A program made the translations under genes and the position numbers. Below, one piece after another: positions 49,709 through 60,600 of a DNA stretch of 64,000 nucleotides. The notes under the pieces are model-generated. The model was given only the letters and a program-made list of their open reading frames with translations. It was not told the DNA's origin and did no database searches. Source of the stretch: Flavobacterium agri (lineage in GTDB: Bacteria > Bacteroidota > Bacteroidia > Flavobacteriales > Flavobacteriaceae); the NCBI RefSeq assembly GCF_013401995.1, contig NZ_JACBJI010000003.1:434001-498000 (forward strand). Reading direction: 5' to 3'. Each line of letters opens with the position of its first letter. Position 1 is the first letter of the stretch.

Positions 49709-52700
49709 TTAATTAGTCGTCTGTTTTTTAAAGGTTAAGGTGAAGGATGTGCCTTTGTCTACGGTACTTTCCACCGTAATCGATCCGCCCATGCTTTCCA
49801 CCTGCGATTTTACGAGATAAAGCCCGAGGCCTTTGCTGTCGGGATAATTGTGGAAACGCTGGTACAATCCGAAAATCTTGTCGCGGTTGCGTTCCATGTC
49901 GATTCCGATTCCGTTGTCCTTGAACACGAGCTGGATCGAATCGCCTACGATCTTCGACGATACGAAAATCTTGAGTTTGCGTTCGGTCGATCTATATTTG
50001 ATCGCGTTCGTAAGCAAATTGAGCAAAATACTTTCGAGGTAAGCTTTGTTGATATTGAGGATCGAAACTTTCTCCAATTTGAGGTTGATGATAGGTTTGT
50101 ACATCCCGATCATAAAACTCAGCTGATGGAACACATTCTCGAACACATCCTTGATCAAAACCTCTTCTTTTTGTATCGACGGATTGTCCTTGATGATGAC
50201 GACCCTTACCAAATCGCTGATCGTCTCATTGAGCAAATGCGTCGATTTGTGGAAACCGTTGAGGATTTCCTTGAGTTCCTGGTTCTCGATAGGCATGTCC
50301 TCGATCAGGTTGAGCAATCCCGTAAGGTTCGACAAAGGTGCGCGCAGGTTGTGCGACGTGATATAAGAGAACTGCTTCAAATCCTTGTTGTTCTGCGTAA
50401 GCTCGCGGATTAACTGCTCTTTTTCTTTCTCCTGACGTTTTTCTTCCGTAATGTCGCGCTGAATCGAAATCCAATGCGTGTGCTCGCTTTCGGCGTTCCA
50501 GATCGGGATCATCGATACGTTGACCCAATATTCTTCTCCGTTCTTGCGCGCGTTGAGCGTCTCGAACTTGAATTCCTGTTTGTTGCGCATCGATTGCAGC
50601 AAACGGTCGAAATCTTTCTTGGCGGGCTTCCGGTTCATGAAGATACCGGGCATTTTGCCGATGACCTCGCTGGCTTTGTAACCTGTCATCGCGGTAAACG
50701 CCGGATTTGCGAAAATCACTTTCGGAAGCGAATTCCCCGTCTTGTCGGCTTCTCCGATGATGACCGAATCCTTCATTTGAGTGATCACGGTTTCCATGAG
50801 TTTCAATCGGTGCTCTTCCTGCTTTTGGCGCGTAACGTCCTGCATGGCTCCGATCATACGGATGGCCTTGCCTTCTTCGTCCTTGACCAAAAACGCCCGG
50901 TCGAAAACGTATTTGTACGATCCGTCGGCGCAGGCGAAACGGTATTCGTCCTGCCATTTTTCGGTCTTCTGCTCCAAAAAGGAATAGAGTTTCACCGACA
51001 TTTTGATACTGTCTTCGGGATGGATGCGGTCAAACCACCATCTCGAGGATTCTCCGACCTGGCTTTTCTTATATCCGAAAACGCCTTGTATTCCTCTGTT
51101 CCAATCGAATTTGTCCTCAAGGATATTCCAATCCCAGATCGTATCGCTGGTCGCTTTGGCCACGATGTCGTATCGTTCTTTGGCGCGTTCGGTTTCCTCG
51201 AAAGACTCGCGGTTTTCGATAAGCACGCCTATCATATTGGCCACGCGCTCCACGAGGTTTATTTCGTCCGGATGCGGGGCTTTAGGCGTCTTGTAGTACG
51301 TGGCGAAACTACCCACGACCTTGCCGTTTCCTTTCTTTACGGGAATCGACCAGCAGGCGCGAAGTCCGAAATGGCGGGCGACTTCTATGAAATCTTCCCA
51401 AAGCGGATCGTTTTCGATATCGGATACGATCACTTTCTTGCCCGTATACATCGATGTTCCGCACGAGCCGGCTTTAGGTCCGATCGTAATGCCGTTCACC
51501 GCGTCTATATATTCCTGCCCTAAAGAATCGCCGGCGATGTGACGCGCCGTTTTGCCGTCTTCGTTGAGCATCAGTATCGTGCAATACGAATCGGGAATCA
51601 ATTCTTCTATGTTCGCGACGAGCTTGTTGATCACGACTTCGAAATTGATTTTCGGATTCGCGTTGAGCTCGTAGATCTGTTTCTCGAACGAAAGGATGGT
51701 TTCCTGTAATTTTCGCGTAGAAATATCCTGCATCGCGCCTACTTTTTTCGAGGCGACGCCTTTCTCGCGTATGATGTCGAAACGATCCAAAATGTAGGCA
51801 TAGCTGCCGTTTTGCCGCTTGAAGCGGTATTCGATCTCGAAATGGCTGTTTTTGCGGTCCTTGATCGCGTTGCGCAATTTTTCGAGCGTGCGTTGTCTGT
51901 CCTCGGGGTGCAGATGGTCCTTGAAGAAGTCGTTAGGAGCGACGTCTTCGGCGAATTTATATCCGAAAAGGTTCGTGTAGTTCGTGCCCAAAAGCGAAAT
52001 CTCGCGCGTGTCGTAATCGTAGCTGTAAATCGCGTCGCTGGTCGCCTTTGCGATGGCCGTAAGCCTTTCGTTGATTTCTTGTATGCGTTTTTCGTGCTCG
52101 ACACGGGCCGTAACGTCGCGCGAATTCAAAACCAATCCGTTGATGGCCTGGTCGTTGAGCGCGTTCGTTCCGATGGATTCCATCCAAATGTAATTGCCGT
52201 TGATGTGCCGCAATCGGAATGGAAGCGAATAAATGCGGCTTTCCGAAATCAAGCCTTTGTAGAACGCGCGCACTTTTTCGATATCGTCCATATGTACCAG
52301 ATCGAGAATGTTCTTGTTGGCGATCTGGCCGTTCTTTCTGCCTAGTATGGATTCGTGGTTCGGGCTTGTGTACAGGAAATTCCCGTCCTTGTCGAGAATC
52401 GTGATCAAATCGCCGCTTTCCTGAACCAACGTCTTGAAGCGCTGTTCGCTCGACAATATGGCTTTTTCGGCGTTGAGTTTTTGGGTGATGTCGTTAGAAA
52501 TCACCATGCGAGCGCGTTTTCCGTCAAAGTCGATATCGTTGCTTTGTATGGAAACGTCTATGGTTTCGCCCGATTTTATATGGTGTCGGTAATGTCCCGG
52601 GCGCAGGTCGAAAACGTTTTGCGGTTGTTTTTCATTCGAAATCCCGACGGTTGCGAGTTCTTCGAGAGGATGGATCTCGTCCATGGTCATGTTCAGGAAC

Positions 52701-53239
52701 TCGGTACGCGAATATCCGTAATGCGAAATGGCCGCGTCGTTGACATCGAGAATCTTCAGGGTTTCGATGTCGTAAATCCAATTCGGCACCGGATTGGTCA
52801 TGAAAAGATTCCGGTAATTTTCCTCGGAACGCCTTAATTTGCGGCTGATGCGGTTGCGCTCCAAACTATATGTTATGCTCTTGAACAACGCGATCGGCGT
52901 CAAACCGTCTTTTTCCAGATAATCGGATATGCCATAGGAAAGCGCCAGATACGCGAATTTCGTATTGATCGAGCCCGTGAGCACGATCACCGGCGTCTGT
53001 TCGACGATAGGTTTCATGGCCTCGAGCAAAGCTTCGCCGCTAAGGTCGGGCAGCGTCAGGTCGAGAATAAGCGCGTCGAAAGTCTTTGCAGAGATTTGTC
53101 GTTTGGCTTCCTCGAAAGAAGTGGCGCGTTGGCATTCCGGATTTTGGAACGCTTCGGCCAAATACTCGCATATCAAGACATAATCTCCCGGATTGTCCTC
53201 TACTATCAACACATGTAATCCGGTAGTTTTATACTCCAT
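49709..53239 (-). CDS. Giant cytoplasmic hybrid kinase: REC-PAS3-GAF-PAS2-HisKA
   Basis: A 1176-residue signalling protein without membrane segments. Order: N-terminal receiver domain (residues ~8-125, phosphoacceptor Asp60 in LILDLTLPDLSGEALLE), PAS-1 (~140-255), PAS-2 (~265-380), PAS-3 (~395-510, HPEDRQRTLEKL), GAF (~530-680, AGSCGTSMYTGKKVIVSDIE and LRACWSIPV), PAS-4 (~690-805), PAS-5 (~815-935), then the kinase core with His963 in QFSYITSHNLRAPLSNLTGL and an ATPase domain (NLLTNAIKYRS, FKDNGIGIDM, GLYQRF, GLGLYLVKSQV). The GAF Cys593 might bind a bilin or be structural. The N-terminal receiver makes the kinase itself a phosphorelay target. It is followed by a CheY-like gene. Confidence 0.92.
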   Translation of the reverse strand: MEYKTTGLHVLIVEDNPGDYVLICEYLAEAFQNPECQRATSFEEAKRQISAKTFDALILDLTLPDLSGEALLEAMKPIVEQTPVIVLTGSINTKFAYLALSYGISDYLEKDGLTPIALFKSITYSLERNRISRKLRRSEENYRNLFMTNPVPNWIYDIETLKILDVNDAAISHYGYSRTEFLNMTMDEIHPLEELATVGISNEKQPQNVFDLRPGHYRHHIKSGETIDVSIQSNDIDFDGKRARMVISNDITQKLNAEKAILSSEQRFKTLVQESGDLITILDKDGNFLYTSPNHESILGRKNGQIANKNILDLVHMDDIEKVRAFYKGLISESRIYSLPFRLRHINGNYIWMESIGTNALNDQAINGLVLNSRDVTARVEHEKRIQEINERLTAIAKATSDAIYSYDYDTREISLLGTNYTNLFGYKFAEDVAPNDFFKDHLHPEDRQRTLEKLRNAIKDRKNSHFEIEYRFKRQNGSYAYILDRFDIIREKGVASKKVGAMQDISTRKLQETILSFEKQIYELNANPKINFEVVINKLVANIEELIPDSYCTILMLNEDGKTARHIAGDSLGQEYIDAVNGITIGPKAGSCGTSMYTGKKVIVSDIENDPLWEDFIEVARHFGLRACWSIPVKKGNGKVVGSFATYYKTPKAPHPDEINLVERVANMIGVLIENRESFEETERAKERYDIVAKATSDTIWDWNILEDKFDWNRGIQGVFGYKKSQVGESSRWWFDRIHPEDSIKMSVKLYSFLEQKTEKWQDEYRFACADGSYKYVFDRAFLVKDEEGKAIRMIGAMQDVTRQKQEEHRLKLMETVITQMKDSVIIGEADKTGNSLPKVIFANPAFTAMTGYKASEVIGKMPGIFMNRKPAKKDFDRLLQSMRNKQEFKFETLNARKNGEEYWVNVSMIPIWNAESEHTHWISIQRDITEEKRQEKEKEQLIRELTQNNKDLKQFSYITSHNLRAPLSNLTGLLNLIEDMPIENQELKEILNGFHKSTHLLNETISDLVRVVIIKDNPSIQKEEVLIKDVFENVFHQLSFMIGMYKPIINLKLEKVSILNINKAYLESILLNLLTNAIKYRSTERKLKIFVSSKIVGDSIQLVFKDNGIGIDMERNRDKIFGLYQRFHNYPDSKGLGLYLVKSQVESMGGSITVESTVDKGTSFTLTFKKQTTN

Positions 53240-53411
53240 TACTGCAGTTTAAGAGGTTCGACATGGGACAAACGCGTCGTTGACAAATCCTGAAATGAAA
53301 TGCCGCCATGACTTTCACAAGCCTGGGAGAACTAGGGTCAAGGCCGGGTTTCGCCAAAGACATGGAAGATTTCATAGTTAAAGTAGGGATAAACAAATAT
53401 AAGCGAAAAAA

Positions 53412-54347
53412 CTATTTTTTGATTGAAAAATTAAACGTACTTCCCACGCCCGGTTCGCTCGTCGCCCATATGCGTCCGCCGTGGTTTTCGACGATTTTCT
53501 TGCACACCGACAATCCGATTCCCGTGCCCGAATACTGCTCGCGCGAATGCAGCCTCTGGAACAGTATGAAAATGCGTTCCAGGTGTTCCTGGCGCATCCC
53601 GATGCCGTTATCCGATACCGAAAATTGCCAATGCGTAGGGCTTTCTTCCGATATTATGACGATTACCGGCTGTATGTCGGCCTTGCGGTATTTTACGGCG
53701 TTGGTCATGATGTTCTGGAACACCTGGCGAATCAGTGTCTTGCCTCCGATAATCACGGGCAATTCGTGCTTTTCTATGATCGAATTGTTTTCGGCGAAAA
53801 GCGGCTTGTTGAGCGATATGATCTCGTCAACGATTTCAGAAATGTTGATCGACTCCTGTTTGAAATCTTTTCTTCCGACACGAGAATATTCGAGCAGATC
53901 CAGAATCGTCTGCCTCATCCGGATCGCACCATCTACGGCATAATGGATGTACTCACGTCCTTTCTCGTCTAGGTTTTCTTCGTATTTTTTTTCGATTTGC
54001 GTCAGGAATCCCGTTACCATACGCAGCGGTTCCTGCAGGTCGTGGGAGGCGATGTAAGCGAATTGCTCGAGTTCAATGTTCGATGCGGCCAATGCGTCGT
54101 TGCGCTGTTCGAGTTCGCGGTTCATGTCGCGAAGCCGGTTCAGGTAGTGGCGGTTACGCGCTTCATATTGGCGCAGCATGTAAAGAAAAATCATGCCCGA
54201 AACCACAATGAAGCCACACCCTTTGACGCTTTGGTAAAAGCGTTCTTCGGGATAGTTGAATTGACCGAAAAACCAGTCGCTCGCCAAAATCCACGTGATT
54301 CCGGTGATCAGGTAAATCGAGATGATTCGGGTAGAGGTTCTTTTCAC
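53412..54347 (-). CDS. Membrane histidine kinase (phytochrome-type kinase core)
   Basis: A 311-residue kinase with two N-terminal membrane helices (about residues 8-24, IISIYLITGITWILASDW, and 43-58, GCGFIVVSGMIFLYML), a short coiled coil and the kinase core. His102 lies in QFAYIASHDLQEPLRMVTGF, the HDLQEPLR motif typical of phytochrome-like kinases; N, G1, F and G2 boxes are NIMTNAVKYR, VSDNGIGMRQE, IFILFQRLHS and GTGIGLSVCKKI. There is almost no periplasmic loop, so it probably senses within the membrane or through partners. It starts at GTG 54347. The 172-base gap to the PAS/GAF kinase gene has no promoter seen, so the three may form one unit. Confidence 0.92.
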   Translation of the reverse strand: MKRTSTRIISIYLITGITWILASDWFFGQFNYPEERFYQSVKGCGFIVVSGMIFLYMLRQYEARNRHYLNRLRDMNRELEQRNDALAASNIELEQFAYIASHDLQEPLRMVTGFLTQIEKKYEENLDEKGREYIHYAVDGAIRMRQTILDLLEYSRVGRKDFKQESINISEIVDEIISLNKPLFAENNSIIEKHELPVIIGGKTLIRQVFQNIMTNAVKYRKADIQPVIVIISEESPTHWQFSVSDNGIGMRQEHLERIFILFQRLHSREQYSGTGIGLSVCKKIVENHGGRIWATSEPGVGSTFNFSIKK

Positions 54348-54504
54348 TTATGGTATTTACTCACGATAAATATAACGAAATAGCGGTCGGGTTCTTGCAG
54401 TCGCTGTTAAAATATTCGCATGCTGTACAAAAGGACCATTTATCTCCTTATTACGAATACGTTAAGGCTATTTTCAAAAAGGTTTTTTATCCAGAAATAA
54501 AGTG

Positions 54505-54512
54505 TACCTTTG
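54505..54512 (+). promoter_or_regulatory. -7 box TACCTTTG before typA
   Basis: TAnnTTTG box 18 bases before the ATG at 54531; it coincides with the alternative TTG start at 54510 and so favours the ATG. Confidence 0.55.
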
Positions 54513-54530
54513 CGCCTTCAAAAAAAGGAT

Positions 54531-56330
54531 ATGGAATCTATCAGGAATATTGCGATCATCGCCCACGTTGACCACGGAAAGACGACCCTTGTCGACAAAA
54601 TCATGTACCACTGCCAGCTTTTCCGCGAAAGCGAGAACGCCGGAGACTTGATCCTCGACAACAACGATTTGGAACGCGAAAGAGGTATCACCATTACTTC
54701 CAAGAACGTTTCGGTTACCTATAAAGGAACCAAAATCAACATCATCGACACTCCGGGGCACGCCGATTTCGGTGGAGAAGTAGAACGCGTACTCAACATG
54801 GCAGACGGTGTTTTGCTGTTGGTAGACGCTTTCGAAGGTCCGATGCCGCAAACCCGTTTCGTTTTGCAAAAAGCGATCGGTCTTGGTTTGAAACCATGCG
54901 TGGTGATCAACAAAGTCGATAAGGAAAACTGTACTCCGGAAGAAGTACACGAAAAAGTTTTCGACCTGATGTTCGAATTGGGCGCCGAAGAATGGCAGCT
55001 CGATTTCCCGACCGTTTACGGATCGGCCAAAAACAACTGGATGAGCGAGGACTTCAGAAACGTGACCGACAACATCGAGCCACTTCTCGATATGGTTTTG
55101 GAACACATTCCGGCTCCTAAAGTCTCAGAAGGAACACCACAATTGCTGATCACATCACTTGATTTCTCATCGTTTACCGGGCGTATCGCCATCGGACGTC
55201 TTCAAAGAGGAGAATTAAGAGAAGGACAACCGGTTTCTTTGGTAAAGAGAGACGGGAAGATCATAAAATCAAAAATCAAGGAACTTCACGTTTTCGACGG
55301 TCTTGGCCGTAAGAAAGTACAGTCTGTTGTCGCAGGTGACATTTGTGCGCTTGTAGGGCTGGAAGGATTCGAAATCGGCGATACCGTTGCAGATTTCGAA
55401 AATCCTGAAGCGCTTCAGACGATCGCGATCGACGAACCTACGATGTCAATGTTGTTCACGATCAACGATTCGCCTTTCTTCGGAAAAGAAGGAAAGTTCG
55501 TGACTTCGCGCCACATCAAAGACAGATTGGCGAAAGAACTAGAGAAAAACCTAGCGCTTCGTGTCAACGATACTGATTCTGCCGATAAATTCATGGTCTT
55601 CGGACGCGGCGTTCTTCACTTGTCGGTCTTGATCGAGACCATGCGTCGCGAAGGATACGAACTACAGATCGGACAGCCGCAGGTTATCATCAAGGAAATC
55701 GACGGCGTGAAATGCGAACCGATCGAAGAATTGACGATCGACCTTCCGGAGCACGTTTCAGGACGCGCCGTAGAATTCGTAACGGTAAGAAAAGGTGAGA
55801 TGCTTTCTATGGAACCGAAAGGCGACCGCATGATCATCCAGTTCAACATCCCGTCACGCGGTATCATCGGGTTGCGTAACCAATTGCTTACGGCGACGGC
55901 TGGTGAAGCAATCATGGCACACCGTTTCTTGGAATACCAACCGTTCAAAGGAGAAATCCCGGGACGTATCAACGGATCTTTGATTTCGATGGAAAACGGT
56001 AAAGCGATTCCGTATTCAATCAACAAACTTCAGGATCGCGGTAAATTCTTCGTGGATCCTAACGAAGATATCTACGAAGGCCAGGTTGTGGGTGAAAACT
56101 CGCGTGCCGACGATATGACGATCAACATCACCAAAACCAAGCAGCTTACGAACTTCCGTTCAGCCGGTGCCGACGACAAAACGCGCATCGTGCCAGCGAT
56201 CAAATTCTCGCTTGAGGAAGCTTTGGAATACATCCAGAAAGACGAATACGTAGAAGTTACGCCGAAATCGCTTCGTTTGCGTAAGATCTATCTTAACGAG
56301 AACGACCGTAAGCGTTACAAAATCGACTGA
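54531..56330 (+). CDS. typA: GTPase TypA/BipA
   Basis: A translational GTPase of 599 residues, related to EF-G, that binds ribosomes and supports assembly and growth under stress. G1 is [16 protein letters not shown]2 lies in [12 protein letters not shown]3 is [14 protein letters not shown]4 [13 protein letters not shown]. Domains II, III and V follow, with the TypA-specific C-terminal domain ([40 protein letters not shown]). The C-terminal segment ends [20 protein letters not shown]. The start at ATG 54531 is chosen because [17 protein letters not shown] is the family N-terminus and the -7 box precedes it. A strong terminator follows. Confidence 0.97.
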   Translation: MESIRNIAIIAHVDHGKTTLVDKIMYHCQLFRESENAGDLILDNNDLERERGITITSKNVSVTYKGTKINIIDTPGHADFGGEVERVLNMADGVLLLVDAFEGPMPQTRFVLQKAIGLGLKPCVVINKVDKENCTPEEVHEKVFDLMFELGAEEWQLDFPTVYGSAKNNWMSEDFRNVTDNIEPLLDMVLEHIPAPKVSEGTPQLLITSLDFSSFTGRIAIGRLQRGELREGQPVSLVKRDGKIIKSKIKELHVFDGLGRKKVQSVVAGDICALVGLEGFEIGDTVADFENPEALQTIAIDEPTMSMLFTINDSPFFGKEGKFVTSRHIKDRLAKELEKNLALRVNDTDSADKFMVFGRGVLHLSVLIETMRREGYELQIGQPQVIIKEIDGVKCEPIEELTIDLPEHVSGRAVEFVTVRKGEMLSMEPKGDRMIIQFNIPSRGIIGLRNQLLTATAGEAIMAHRFLEYQPFKGEIPGRINGSLISMENGKAIPYSINKLQDRGKFFVDPNEDIYEGQVVGENSRADDMTINITKTKQLTNFRSAGADDKTRIVPAIKFSLEEALEYIQKDEYVEVTPKSLRLRKIYLNENDRKRYKID

Positions 56331-56357
56331 TCGAATTTGAGATAAATAAGATAAATA

Positions 56358-56390
56358 AAAAAGCCGTCAATTTTACTGACGGCTTTTTTT
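56358..56390 (+). terminator. Terminator after typA
   Basis: Stem AAAAAGCCGTCA/TGACGGCTTTTT (56358-56369 with 56377-56388) with a 7-base loop and a trailing T run, 27 bases after the typA stop. Confidence 0.9.
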
Positions 56391-56503
56391 TATGCTTTTA
56401 CTTCAAAAGAACATTAAGCGGCTAAATACAGTTATTGTTTCGGGTTGAACGAGGTCTTGACACGTTTCGCCTGGCTTAATTAAGCTTAACTTTCTTAATT
56501 GTA

Positions 56504-56537
56504 AAAAAACCATCAGCTACAACTGATGGTTTTTTAT
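56504..56537 (-). terminator. Terminator downstream of esterase gene
   Basis: Stem AAAAAACCATCAG/CTGATGGTTTTTT (56504-56516 with 56523-56535) with a 6-base loop. It lies directly after the stop of the minus-strand esterase gene (56542); the T run is on the minus strand. Confidence 0.85.
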
Positions 56538-56541
56538 GTTT

Positions 56542-57585
56542 TTATTTTTTTGGAGCTGCAGTCTGAGCTTTCGGTTTCTCGCCCTGCTTCTTTTGCGTCG
56601 ACTTGCCCGAAGTAATGGTTTTTGGTTTTTCGTCCACCAAAATAGCCGGAGCATTGGTTTTAGGCGTGTTCGGATTGCCAAGCAGGAAAGTCAACGGCTG
56701 GCTCAATCGCGTCGCCCACGATTTCTCGGAATGGTCGTCTCCCTTAAATTCTTTGGTAATCCAGTTCTTCGACGTGAATTTGTGTTCGGTCATCAACGCG
56801 TCCACCTTTTTTTGTGTCGTACCGTAATTCGCGTCGAGACCTTCCGTTCCGTAATCGAAATAGATTTTATGATTGGCCGGAGAAGGCAGTTTTTTGTTCA
56901 TGTATTTGAGGAAAGCACCTGGAATCGGGTTTTGGGCCACGCCCGTAGCGCCGATCCAATGCGTAGACATGCAAGCCGCGCCTCCGAAAGTTTCGGGATA
57001 TTCGCAAATGGCGTAAAGCGAAATCAATCCGCCCATGCTCGACCCGGCGATAAACGTATTGGCTGCGTCGGCCTTCGTATTATAATTCTTGTCGACGAAA
57101 GGCTTGAGTTCGGTCACGATGAACTTGAGGTAATTGTCGGCGTTGACTTTTGCGTTGAACATCGGTTTTTCGCCGAAATACAATCCGTAGATCGAATCTT
57201 TGGATTTCTGTGTGAGTGATTCGAACGGTTTTTGCGGAAAGTAATCGCTGAAGCGCAAATCGGGAACGTTCCAAATCGCGACGACGATGAATTTCTTGAC
57301 GGTGCCTTCCTTAATTAGTTTTGACGCCGTATTGTCTACTTCCCACGACATTTTGTTCCAGGTGATGCTCGGATCGAACAGCATCTGTCCGTCGTGCATG
57401 TACAAAACAGGATACTTCTCGTTTTTGTCATAACCCGGCGGAAGCCAAATATCCACATCGCGTGGCTGTACGAGTTTCGATTCGAATTTTTCAAAGTGTT
57501 TCAAAGCTCCGCTGTTTACTTTGGGTTGTGCGTTTCCGAACAAACCGGCAAGCAACAAAGCGGCAATAGTGATGGTTGAGCGCAT
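56542..57585 (-). CDS. Secreted esterase, alpha/beta hydrolase (EstD/Fes-like)
   Basis: A 347-residue exported hydrolase. Signal peptide MRSTITIAALLLAGLFGNAQ. The alpha/beta hydrolase core shows RDVDIWLPPGYDKNEKYPVL, YMHDGQMLFDP, FIVVAIWN, then the nucleophile elbow GSSMGGLISLYAIC and the C-terminal catalytic His in FKGDDHSEKSWATRL. This matches the esterase D / enterochelin-esterase-like group, which cleaves esters in the periplasm. The last ~45 residues are low-complexity Lys/Thr/Pro (KPKTITSGKSTQKKQGEKPK) and look like a disordered tail. The downstream terminator closes the gene. Substrate not determinable. Confidence 0.88.
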   Translation of the reverse strand: MRSTITIAALLLAGLFGNAQPKVNSGALKHFEKFESKLVQPRDVDIWLPPGYDKNEKYPVLYMHDGQMLFDPSITWNKMSWEVDNTASKLIKEGTVKKFIVVAIWNVPDLRFSDYFPQKPFESLTQKSKDSIYGLYFGEKPMFNAKVNADNYLKFIVTELKPFVDKNYNTKADAANTFIAGSSMGGLISLYAICEYPETFGGAACMSTHWIGATGVAQNPIPGAFLKYMNKKLPSPANHKIYFDYGTEGLDANYGTTQKKVDALMTEHKFTSKNWITKEFKGDDHSEKSWATRLSQPLTFLLGNPNTPKTNAPAILVDEKPKTITSGKSTQKKQGEKPKAQTAAPKK

Positions 57586-57602
57586 AGTTTTGGTTATCGT
57601 TG

Positions 57603-60600
57603 TTATCGTTTTAATGTAAAGTGTCCTTTTGCAGAGCGGCCGTCCTCGAGTTCGATCACGAACCAGTAATCGTCCGAAGGCATAGGTCGGCCATTGTACG
57701 TGCCGTCCCAGCCATCGCTCGTGGCCTTGAGTTGTTTGAGCAGTTTGCCGTATCGGTCAAAAATCCTCACGATCGAATTGGTGTTCCGGATTCCGGTCGC
57801 GCCTTTGAGGTTCCAGGTGTCGTGGAAACCGTCGGCGTTAGGCGTAAAATATTTCGGGAAGCCCATGACCGATACGTCTGTCCAGATCGCAGACGGGCAA
57901 CCGTTCGCGTCCATAACGTAAATCGTGTGTACGCCAGGAGCGACATCGGTAAATACATTGCTGATCTGTCCCGCATTTTCGTGGTCTAGGCTATAGGTGT
58001 AATTTCCGAAGCTGTTCGCGCCAAGAGTAACCGTGATCGTATTGGAATCCACAAAATCGACCACATCGACGCTTTCAATGATCGCCTGGCTCGAATGTAT
58101 CACGGGAATGTAACGCAATTTCGAACAACCGTGCGAATTCGTCACACGCACCGAATACAATCCTTCGGCGATTACCGTAAGTGTAGGCGCGGTGTTGGCG
58201 ATTAATCCGCCTTCGTAATACCACGAATAGTTGTAGTCGGACGGAGATGATCCGTCTAAAATTCCCGCGTCAATCTGCGTCGTGAACGTAGGCGAATTCA
58301 AACAAACCACATGCGGAATCAATGCGTCGTTCGTATCGATATCAGGCAAACGGTATACCTTGAGGTTGATGATGTACAGACGCGAGCAACTGTTTGCGTT
58401 CGTGTTCTCCAGACGCGCATAAATCGTAGCATCGTAGGCCGTGAGATTCGTATAGTTTTGAGGATTCTGGATCTCGTTCTGTTCCAGAAGTGCATCGTTT
58501 ACCGTCTCGTAAAAACGCACGTTCTGGCTTGGCGAGTTGCCGATGTCCGCATCCGTAAGGTCGAATTGGGTAAAACCGTCTTCAGACGTAAGTTCGTCGC
58601 AAATTCCCGGAAGGTTTATCGTCACGTTCGCCAAAAGGTTGACCGACAAATTCAACGTACTCAAGCTGTAGCAACCGGTAGTCAAATCGGTAAGTTTCAC
58701 CGTAATCGGCTGCGGATTGGAAATATTGGTGTAATCGTTGTCAAGCGGCGTCCCGTTGTTTTCGGCTTCCGTAGCATTTAAGAAATACGCGAGCGAGAAG
58801 TTGGTATTCCCGTTCAAAAAGCTTTGATCGGCTTCAGACAGGTTGAAAATCGTAATACCGTCGGGATTGTCGCCCGTATCGCATTGTACCAATGTCCTGT
58901 TTAACACGGGCGGAAGTGCATTGACCTGGATCGTCGCGGCATCGGAAACCTTTCCGCACACGTTACCCGCGCGATTAAGCAACGCGCGATATTTATAACC
59001 GTTCATCGCAAAAACGACGTCTGTAATGGTAAGCGTGTTGGTCGTCGTTCCCGAATAGAGCGGCCCGTCCGAAATGTTGGTATAGGTCGTGCCGTTCGTG
59101 GAAACCTGCCATTGATACGTCACGCCCGGGTTGACGTCTATCGCAATGACGGCATTCTGTAATTCACATGTGACCGTCGGATTCGCCACGGGTTGTGTAT
59201 TGATGACGATCGGTGCCGGGATGTTGTAATTCGGATTCGGAGTCGTATAACCGCCGGCCGAGGTCACCACGCCCGATGCATTCACAACAGGAGCGGCATT
59301 TCCGATGAAACCGTCGGAATTCGCATCGGTAAACCCGGCTTCGAGCACGTCGTTACATTCATCTCCGTCGTTGTCGCTTTCGATGAAATCCCAAATCCCG
59401 TCGCTATCGGCATCGGCCATATTGAAATTGATGATGCCGCTGTTCGGAGCCGTTTCGATCCCGTTGGCCAAACCATTGGATCCGAAAGTTGCGGGCGCTC
59501 CGTCGATTATCCCGTCATTATTGGCGTCGATTGCCGTACTGCCCGATTCGGTAAGGTCGAAAATACCGTTGTTGTCGCTGTCAAGATCGAGGAAATCGGG
59601 ATGGCCGTCATTGTCGCTATCGGCCGCAGCCATATTCTGTGGAAAAGAATCGTCAAGCCCGTCGCTGTTGGTGTCGTTGCCCGAAAGTGGCTCGAATTCA
59701 TCTCCTTGTGATTCGTAGAAATCGGGAATGGAATCGTTGTCGCTGTCAAGGTCAAGTGCATCGGGCGTACCGTCGCCGTCACTGTCACGAGGCACGCAAC
59801 TGGCCACGATCCTGAATGTCGCGCGATTTTCGGCTGCCGCGTCGAGGTTTTTATGTGTAAATGTGAGTGTATTGGCCAAATGACACCTGAAGCTGAATGT
59901 GCCGCTTCCCGCCGCGAGCGGATTGGTGCCGTTAAGCCTGAATCGGATCTCGAAAGACGAGAATTGTGTGATCCCGCTTTCGTAAATCCCGTCGTAATTG
60001 GTGTCGATGAGAAGTTGGTTGTCTGGATTGAGAACGGTAATGGTACGATTCGTCGGCGCACTTACGATAAATTCGCCTTGGGTATTGGTCAAGTCGGCTG
60101 CATTCGCCGTGGTCACGTATTCGAGTGAAAAACTTACCGGTTGCGCGAAATTCATCTGATACACCACCGAATTTCCGTTGCCTGCACTCACCGAAGTCAC
60201 AAAATTCCCATTGGCACTTCCCGCAAAAGGAACGGCGGTCGGCGTGCCGACACCAGCAGGAAAACTTCCCGTAAAACTGTTGGTATATGCGCCCGAACCC
60301 GCATTCACGTTGCCTGCAAGCGGATTGCTCAAATTAAAAGGTACATCGCCAAAAGATTCCTGGCAGTTCGTGATGCCGTCGTTATCAAGGTCGATGTCGG
60401 AGTTGTCGGTCGTGCCGTCTGCATCGGTATCGGGAGCGCAAAGACTGACCGGGATGTTGTCTGAAATCAATTCGGTCCCGCAAGCGGCTATTCCAGCCTT
60501 CACATAGTAATACCCGGGTTCGGTAGGCGTGAAGCTGCCTAAAGTAGCGCCCGGAATCACCGATCCGTTGAGATACCACTGGAACGTATCGAAACCCGTA

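Noticed and set aside
50474..51523. 349-codon plus-strand frame opposite the giant kinase
   Set aside because: Antisense to well-conserved PAS and GAF domains; translation is Phe/Arg/His-rich with no motif.
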